This document shows positions 58,373 through 64,000 of a stretch of 64,000 nucleotides of DNA, in pieces. The translations under genes and the position numbers were made by a program. Position 1 is the first letter of the stretch, and each line of letters opens with the position of its first letter. This stretch comes from Bryobacterales bacterium (GTDB taxonomy: Bacteria; Acidobacteriota; Terriglobia; Bryobacterales; Bryobacteraceae), in assembly GCA_020846745.1 (NCBI GenBank), contig JADLDI010000064.1:34358-98357 (forward strand). The letters are read 5' to 3'. The notes beneath the pieces were generated by a model that had not been told where the DNA came from, ran no database searches, and worked only from the letters and a program-made list of their open reading frames with translations.

Positions 58373-59503
58373 TTACTCTCGCAAGCGTCCGGCCAAACTC
58401 AAAAGTCTCGGATTCTTCCAGAGGAGTTTCAGAGCCCAACGCCCGAGGAAGTTCGAACGGAGCGCTTCGATGAATTGATCGGGCGAAAACGCACGAAGCA
58501 TGTCGAGCGCCCGTTCCCACTTGTCATCATCGAAAGAAGCCATGCGGCGGTTGAGCGCGGCGGCGATGCGCAGATCGCGGCCGTGGGCACGGTTCCATTC
58601 TTCAGGGAATCGTTCGGGCTTCCCTGCCCCGATGGCGGCGCCCGCCATGCGGCCCGCGAGGATTGCCCAACGAATGCCCTCGCCCACCAGCGCCGATGCA
58701 TGTCCGGCCGCATCGCCCACGCCCAGGATGCCCGGTGCATAGCAGTTGGCGGCCAGACCGTCGGACGGGATCAGTCCCTGATGCACTTCCACCGGCTGCG
58801 CACCCGGCAAATAGGTCTCGACAAGTTCATCTAAATATGTTTCGGGCTTCTCGCGCGAATCGCCATGGATGATCCCGACTCCGGCACGCACCCTGCCCCG
58901 TCCCCACGGGAAGATCCACGCGTAACCGGAAGGCGCGAACCGGTCGCCCACGATCAGCACCACTTCATTCTGATCCCATTTGGGAGCGTAGAGGTCGTAT
59001 TCTGCGCCGACGCCAAAGCGGTTGAATCCCGGGTGAACGCCTGCTTCTCTTAGTAACGCGGCGCGGTAACCCGTGGCGTCGACCACAAGGTCCGCCGTGA
59101 GTTGTTCATTGCGGACGCGGACGCCGGTGACTTGGCCGTTCTGTTGGATGAGACCGTCGACCCTGGTAGCCAACCGCATGCGGGCCCCGGCCGCGATAGC
59201 GCGTTCCGCGAGGTGCTGATACACACCACGCACGTCCATGATGCAGAGGTCCGGCCGGGGGTATTCAAAGAGGACTTCGGTCTGCGGCCCAATGAAGCGG
59301 CAGCGGTGGATGGGATGGAGCAGGTCCGGCGGAATGCCCAGTTCAAGCAGGTCCTTCAGGAACGAACCGCCGGAGGTCCGGATGGGTCCGCCGATCTCCT
59401 TATTCTGTTCAACGATCAGGACACTGCGTCCGCAGCGCGCGGCAGCTTCGGCGGTCGCGAGCCCGGCGGGTCCGCCACCGGCCACAATCACATCGGCCGT
59501 CAT
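58373..59503 (-). CDS. Geranylgeranyl reductase-like FAD oxidoreductase
   Basis: DVIVAGGGPAGLATAEAAARCG; GILGVGDAAGHASALVGEGIRWAI; ATG at 59503. Confidence 0.88.
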   Translation of the reverse strand: MTADVIVAGGGPAGLATAEAAARCGRSVLIVEQNKEIGGPIRTSGGSFLKDLLELGIPPDLLHPIHRCRFIGPQTEVLFEYPRPDLCIMDVRGVYQHLAERAIAAGARMRLATRVDGLIQQNGQVTGVRVRNEQLTADLVVDATGYRAALLREAGVHPGFNRFGVGAEYDLYAPKWDQNEVVLIVGDRFAPSGYAWIFPWGRGRVRAGVGIIHGDSREKPETYLDELVETYLPGAQPVEVHQGLIPSDGLAANCYAPGILGVGDAAGHASALVGEGIRWAILAGRMAGAAIGAGKPERFPEEWNRAHGRDLRIAAALNRRMASFDDDKWERALDMLRAFSPDQFIEALRSNFLGRWALKLLWKNPRLLSLAGRLRE

Positions 59504-59602
59504 TCGTCCTTGGTAATCCCAGGCAAGTATTTCACCGAGGTGCGCGGCTCGGCCATCATGCCGGCCACGGTGTCGCGCCACGCCTGGACGATCAACATCT
59601 AT

Positions 59603-59797
59603 CTATTTACGATATCGCGGGACTGACTCTTCACCGTGGCCTATGCAATCCGCTGTCACGCGCAAAGCTAACGCGCGAACATCGTCTATCGCCTCATCAC
59701 GGTTCACACCGTAGGCCATTACACCAGGCATCGCCTCAATATCAGTCCACCAGCGCCCGTCATCTTCACGGCCAACGGTGATCGGAAGCGACTCCAT
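59603..59797 (-). CDS. HicB-like antitoxin-type protein
   Basis: MESLPITVGREDDGRWWTDIEAMPGVMAYGVNRDEAIDDVRALALRVTADCI. Confidence 0.75.
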   Translation of the reverse strand: MESLPITVGREDDGRWWTDIEAMPGVMAYGVNRDEAIDDVRALALRVTADCIGHGEESVPRYRK

Positions 59798-59826
59798 TCC
59801 AGCAGTCACGGGGAACGCCTGCTTCA

Positions 59827-59870
59827 GTATAGGTGCCGAGTGCGTGATGTATAGGTGCCGAGTGCGTGAT
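59827..59870. repeat. Perfect 22-bp tandem duplication
   Basis: (GTATAGGTGCCGAGTGCGTGAT)x2. Confidence 0.95.
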
Positions 59871-59909
59871 GTCATCGCTCCACACAGGTACTGCTGCCCG
59901 CGTTCGCAA

Positions 59910-62876
59910 TCATCGGATCCAAACTCCGACGCCGTGGCCGGCAGTCCCGAATTCCGCCCGCGTCAACACACCCGGTGTTGGAACCAGATAGACACCGGGC
60001 CCGGCTTGCTTGGGAATTGTGAAGTGAATCTGACAGAGCCCCTCGAAGAAGCCAGGGAGTTGTTCGGCGGAACCAGACAGCGGGGTCACGATTCGATTCC
60101 GAGCGGGAACGGGCGCATTCCAATAGAGATCTACCGAGCCCGGTCGCGGAATGCCGGTTGCGAACAACCGGACGGTTTCGCCCGGAGCGGCCGGATTCTC
60201 ACGGGAGTTGAGCGAGCCGTTTGCGTTTCGGATGTTGCCGTCGACTGAGCCATACGGCGGGGCGAGGGGAAAGGCGCGCGTAAGCAGGGGGAAAGACGAG
60301 TACGTCACCAGATCCGTGACGATCGGCGCGTTGGCCCGGCCGCTCCGAACCACTTGGATTGTGACGGAATCGCCTGTCAGCAGACGGGGCACTTGTAAAA
60401 CGATACGATCGGGCGCTACTTGCATCAGGCCGGCAGGCACGCCGTTGCACAGCACTTGAACATCGCCAAGCGTGGTTGGGAACGGCTGCGCCGCGTTCAG
60501 CCCCAGATCGATTTCAACGGCCGAGAGGTTCTCCCCGGCAATGGTGGCGAGCATGCCTGCATACACGCGGTCGGGTGTCCAACTAAAGGCGTTCACCAGC
60601 TTTGAGACTATGACCGGCGATCGGTTCACCGGGACCTTGAGCAGCGCGAAATCAGTGGAAGTACTGCTCACAAAGATGCTGTCGTCTTCAAGGGACACCG
60701 CGGCCACAAGTGGCCGAAGTGTCGACGGGACTTCAGTGGAAAACACCAAGGCAGACCCGTCTTCGCTGAGACGCGCAACAGAGAAGGTGCTGTTGTTAAT
60801 CAGCAAGGGATTGTGACTCGGGAAACCGTTCCCGGATACGGCGAAGGTCACCTCGCCGCTCGCGTGTACGGCAAGAGAAGTCGGCCAGGAGTTACAACTA
60901 CCTGCCATTCTTGCGGTATAACCAACCTCAAAGCGGCCAGGCTGCAACTTAGTAACGTAAACGTCGCCCCGCCCGAGCAAGGGGACGCTTCCCGAGGCGA
61001 GACAGGACTCGCCGGTCTTGGTCTGTCCGGCTACGTAGATATTTCCTGCGTCATCGCTCGCCAGCAGCATTGGCGGGCCGGGCAACTGCGCCACGGGTTC
61101 AAGCGAGGAGGCGGATTCGTCCATCAGGTAAAGCCTTTGATGGTCCGCGCCGAGTAACGCTTTGCCGTCGGGCAGAGCCAGGACGGGGACAGTAAGCGTA
61201 GATATATAGCGTTCCGATTTGGGGTAGAAACCTGGCAAGTACGTGGCCTGGTTCAGCATTAACTCCGGACTTAGTGTGGCGAAGAAACCATCCTCATCCG
61301 AGGGAGTAGTGGCCAGCGTTCCGGGCGTCACAGGAAAGGTTGTCGAAGAAGTCGTGAACCCGGACAGCAGGACACGACCCGATGCAGTGTCCACGCTCAT
61401 GGAAGTGACCTGGTCGGTGCCGTCTCCGCCCATCACGGTAGATTGCAGCAGCGCGCCCTCCGGGCTCAGCCGGGCGACAAACACGTCCTGGTATTGCTCC
61501 GGACGAAGGCGGGGAACGGTAATGGGGAAATCAGTGGATAAGGTATTCCCAGCAACGTAAATATTGGAGGAAGAATCCAGCGCGACAGCAACCGCTTGGT
61601 CCATGCCGGTCCCGCCCAGGAAAGTGGACCACAGTTCGGTGCCGTCCGGCGCAATCTTAGCGACAAAGGCATCTGAGTTCGCCGCACGAACGGCGTATAG
61701 CGAACAATCGGAGCCGACGGCCAGATGAGCGATCCCGGGCATCGGCGTGGCGCTCCAGGTTAGCCCGAAGTCCCGGCTACGGAGAAGGCCCTGTGGTTCC
61801 GCGAGGGCCAATGCACCGCCACCACATCGTCTGGGAACCGCTATCGGTCGTGCCAACGAAGGGTCAGCATACATGCCGATGGGTGGGGCGGACCTCCATT
61901 CCGAGCCCCCGTTGTCGCTGATGCGAAGCCGGGTCGTGATATCGAAGGCGTAGAGTCGGTCGAGAATATCCGGATCGAACAGGATCGAGACAATTGGAGT
62001 GACTTTCAAGGCCGACCACGCTGCGCCCCAATCCCGACCGACAAACAGGTTGCCGGTGGCGCCGAACGCATTAGCGGCGAACAGGCGCCCTCTGACCAAA
62101 GGATCGGGTTCCAAAAAATTTCGCCATCCATCGACCGGCAACTTCTGCATTTCCTTCCATGTGCGCCCGCCGTCCGCGGATCGGAACAGGCCGAACCCGA
62201 CCATCCCCGATCCAGACGGATCGACCCAAAGCATAGAGGACGCCGTCTCTCTATCGACATCGGAATCGAACGCAGGTAGCGGTCGCGACTCCCATGAGTC
62301 CCCGCCATCTGCTGTCACGAACATAGATGCCCGATAGGCAGCGGGACCGGCGAGAACAAACATCCGGCGTGGATCCCCGGGATCGACCGCTATGTCAAGG
62401 CAGCAGGTGCCCCGCGAGAAGTAGTCCATATTCCAAGCGAGTAACTTGACCCAATGAGTCCCGCTACTCGCAGCGCGGTACAGTCCACGTTTCGCCGCAA
62501 CGAACAACGTCCCGGCATCGGTCGGGTGTGGTATGGCCCGCAACGGGATATCGGGCGGCGGGTTAACCTTCTGCCAAGTCTCACCAACATCAGTGGACCG
62601 CATCAGGAGCGCGTCTCCGATGATTGGCTGTGCCGCGTTCCGCACCGGGAAGTCCGGCGACGATGTCGTCCCGGCTATATAGAGGTTGCCCTCCCTGTCC
62701 GTGGTCATCGCCTGCACCGATTCTGTCCCCACGCCGGAGAACCGCGCTATCGAAAGGTGTTGCAGCAGTCCTGCCGGGTGATTCGGATCGATCTGCCCTG
62801 ACAAAGAAGGAGCCAGCGCAACGGCTGCAATTGCGTACCCCGCGAGCGACCGCATGGCCACACCATAGCAAAGCAA
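59910..62876 (-). CDS. SBBP/VPS10-like beta-propeller protein with TIGR03437 C-terminal domain
   Basis: 988 aa; YIAGTTSSPDFP, STFLGGTGMDQAVAVALDSSSNIYVAGNTLSTDFP repeats; C-terminal GETVRLFATGIPRP...QIHFTIPKQAGPGVYLV. Confidence 0.85.
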   Translation of the reverse strand: MLCYGVAMRSLAGYAIAAVALAPSLSGQIDPNHPAGLLQHLSIARFSGVGTESVQAMTTDREGNLYIAGTTSSPDFPVRNAAQPIIGDALLMRSTDVGETWQKVNPPPDIPLRAIPHPTDAGTLFVAAKRGLYRAASSGTHWVKLLAWNMDYFSRGTCCLDIAVDPGDPRRMFVLAGPAAYRASMFVTADGGDSWESRPLPAFDSDVDRETASSMLWVDPSGSGMVGFGLFRSADGGRTWKEMQKLPVDGWRNFLEPDPLVRGRLFAANAFGATGNLFVGRDWGAAWSALKVTPIVSILFDPDILDRLYAFDITTRLRISDNGGSEWRSAPPIGMYADPSLARPIAVPRRCGGGALALAEPQGLLRSRDFGLTWSATPMPGIAHLAVGSDCSLYAVRAANSDAFVAKIAPDGTELWSTFLGGTGMDQAVAVALDSSSNIYVAGNTLSTDFPITVPRLRPEQYQDVFVARLSPEGALLQSTVMGGDGTDQVTSMSVDTASGRVLLSGFTTSSTTFPVTPGTLATTPSDEDGFFATLSPELMLNQATYLPGFYPKSERYISTLTVPVLALPDGKALLGADHQRLYLMDESASSLEPVAQLPGPPMLLASDDAGNIYVAGQTKTGESCLASGSVPLLGRGDVYVTKLQPGRFEVGYTARMAGSCNSWPTSLAVHASGEVTFAVSGNGFPSHNPLLINNSTFSVARLSEDGSALVFSTEVPSTLRPLVAAVSLEDDSIFVSSTSTDFALLKVPVNRSPVIVSKLVNAFSWTPDRVYAGMLATIAGENLSAVEIDLGLNAAQPFPTTLGDVQVLCNGVPAGLMQVAPDRIVLQVPRLLTGDSVTIQVVRSGRANAPIVTDLVTYSSFPLLTRAFPLAPPYGSVDGNIRNANGSLNSRENPAAPGETVRLFATGIPRPGSVDLYWNAPVPARNRIVTPLSGSAEQLPGFFEGLCQIHFTIPKQAGPGVYLVPTPGVLTRAEFGTAGHGVGVWIR

Positions 62877-62953
62877 TCGGCCGGTGTCTTGGGGAACTCT
62901 GCACTTACCGTTACCTCGAGCAATGGCGGCTCACCCGGCCGATTGCACACAGC

Positions 62954-62970
62954 TACACATATACTGTGTA
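62954..62970 (+). promoter_or_regulatory. Putative autoregulatory operator/promoter of the antitoxin gene
   Basis: Inverted repeat TACACA-TATAC-TGTGTA immediately before ATG at 62972. Confidence 0.45.
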
Positions 62971-62971
62971 C

Positions 62972-63178
62972 ATGAAGAACATCACCTTGAGTGTCGACGA
63001 AGAGGTGCTGACCGCGGTTCGCAGACACGCGGCGGAGCGGAACTCTACGGTGAATCGTCTGGTCCGCGAGTTCTTCGCAAGCATCGCTACCCAGAATGAT
63101 CGGGCGCGCCACGCACGCTCGCGATTGCGAGAGCTAAGCGAGAAGTCAAAGGGCCGCGTCGGCAAAAAGAACTGGTGA
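62972..63178 (+). CDS. Ribbon-helix-helix-type antitoxin (VapB/DUF6364-like), orphan
   Basis: MKNITLSVDEEVLTAVRRHAAERNSTVNRLVREFFASIA. Confidence 0.75.
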   Translation: MKNITLSVDEEVLTAVRRHAAERNSTVNRLVREFFASIATQNDRARHARSRLRELSEKSKGRVGKKNW

Positions 63179-63189
63179 GTTCGATGGTC

Positions 63190-63256
63190 CGGCTTGGCCC
63201 CACGTCGATGGCTACATTTGGCCCCACCCAGTAACTACAGTTTGCCCCATTTTCCG
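63190..63256. mobile_element. IS21-family element terminal region with repeated GGCCCCA motifs
   Basis: CTTGGCCCCAC, TTTGGCCCCAC, GTTTGCCCCATTTT spaced at the outer edge of an istB gene. Confidence 0.65.
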
Positions 63257-63265
63257 TTCGAATTG

Positions 63266-63352
63266 GTTTTTGCCGCCCCGGCGGGAGTGGAGCCTGGCGA
63301 CGCCCGCAGGGCGGTGCCGTTTAGGCGGAACGGACGCCGGGGTGGCAAAAAC
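63266..63352. repeat. Long inverted repeat (18-nt arms, 1 mismatch) 3' of istB
   Basis: GTTTTTGCCGCCCCGGCG ... CGCCGGGGTGGCAAAAAC. Confidence 0.8.
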
Positions 63353-63375
63353 GCGCGGCCCGGCGTCCCACGGGT

Positions 63376-64000
63376 TCAGCGCTTCTTCCTCCCTTCGACG
63401 GTACGCCGAAACCGGAACGATTCGGTGCCGGTCTCGATGATGTGCGCACGGTCCGTGATGCGGTCCAATAAGGCCTTACAGAGCCGCGGGTTGGGGAAGA
63501 CCGTCGTCCATTCCGAAAACGGTAAGTTCGTGGTTACGATGAGCGCGGCTCGTTCCGCCCGGTCCGAGATGACCTGGAACAGGAACTCCGCACCCACATC
63601 TGCCAGCGGGACATAGCCAACCTCATCTAGGGCGATCAGATCGTACTTCATCCAACGCGCCATGGCTCTCTTAACCGTGGCGCTCTGCTTCGCCTCTACG
63701 AGTTCGTTCACCAGCGCCGCTGCTGTCGTGAACCTCGCTCGGCGCTTTTGCCGGCAGGCGGCCAAGCATAGGCCCGTCGCGAGGTGGCTTTTACCGGTAC
63801 CGCATTCTCCGATCAACACCACGGGTTCTGATCGCTCGATATATCCACCTTCGGCCAGCTCGCGGATGCGCGCTGCGGGTATCTGCGGTGACTGCGCGAA
63901 GTCGAACTCCTCCAGCGTCTTCATCCGCGGCAGTTGAGCATCCCGGATTCGATTCTCGATCGCATGCCGGTCACGCTCTTCGCACTCCATCGCCAACAGC
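63376..64000 (-). CDS. istB: IS21-family helper ATPase IstB (N-terminus beyond window)
   Basis: [59 protein letters not shown]. Confidence 0.93.
   Translation of the reverse strand, partial: LLAMECEERDRHAIENRIRDAQLPRMKTLEEFDFAQSPQIPAARIRELAEGGYIERSEPVVLIGECGTGKSHLATGLCLAACRQKRRARFTTAAALVNELVEAKQSATVKRAMARWMKYDLIALDEVGYVPLADVGAEFLFQVISDRAERAALIVTTNLPFSEWTTVFPNPRLCKALLDRITDRAHIIETGTESFRFRRTVEGRKKR

Noticed and set aside
2-64000. CRISPR array search
   Set aside because: No regularly spaced direct repeats and no cas-like proteins were seen.

Overview
The window looks like a high-GC Acidobacteriota (Bryobacter/Solibacter-like) chromosome segment. Taxonomic pointers are two proteins with what looks like the TIGR03437 'Solibacter' C-terminal domain, VWFA-related and carboxypeptidase-regulatory TonB-dependent receptors, and an FG-GAP protein. 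Backbone content includes a TonB receptor/VWFA pair, NUDIX, prmA, a hybrid histidine kinase, rlmH, aroF (DAHP synthase), tRNA-Pro(GGG), a PQQ beta-propeller, a sulfatase, murB, and a nuoC-D-I-J-K-L-M-N-H gene run without nuoA/B/E/F/G. The main accessory region (about 28.1-36.6 kb) lies between a truncated tRNA-Thr(CGT)-like 5' half and tRNA-Pro. It holds an HNH nuclease, two tandem tyrosine recombinases (one apparently internally deleted), a decayed Toprim/primase tail, a large FAD oxidoreductase with a single-base frameshift, a possible group II intron 3' remnant and a UPF0175/DUF3368 toxin-antitoxin pair. Other notable loci are a three-gene operon (HemN-like radical SAM, halogenase-like FAD enzyme, PaaK-like ligase), an operon of uncharacterised proteins at 21.7-25.9 kb, a toxin-antitoxin-rich patch (45.2-48.0 kb) with a truncated nucleotidyltransferase, and an IS21-type end next to an orphan antitoxin at the right edge. 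All calls come from reading translations and motifs; no database search was run.
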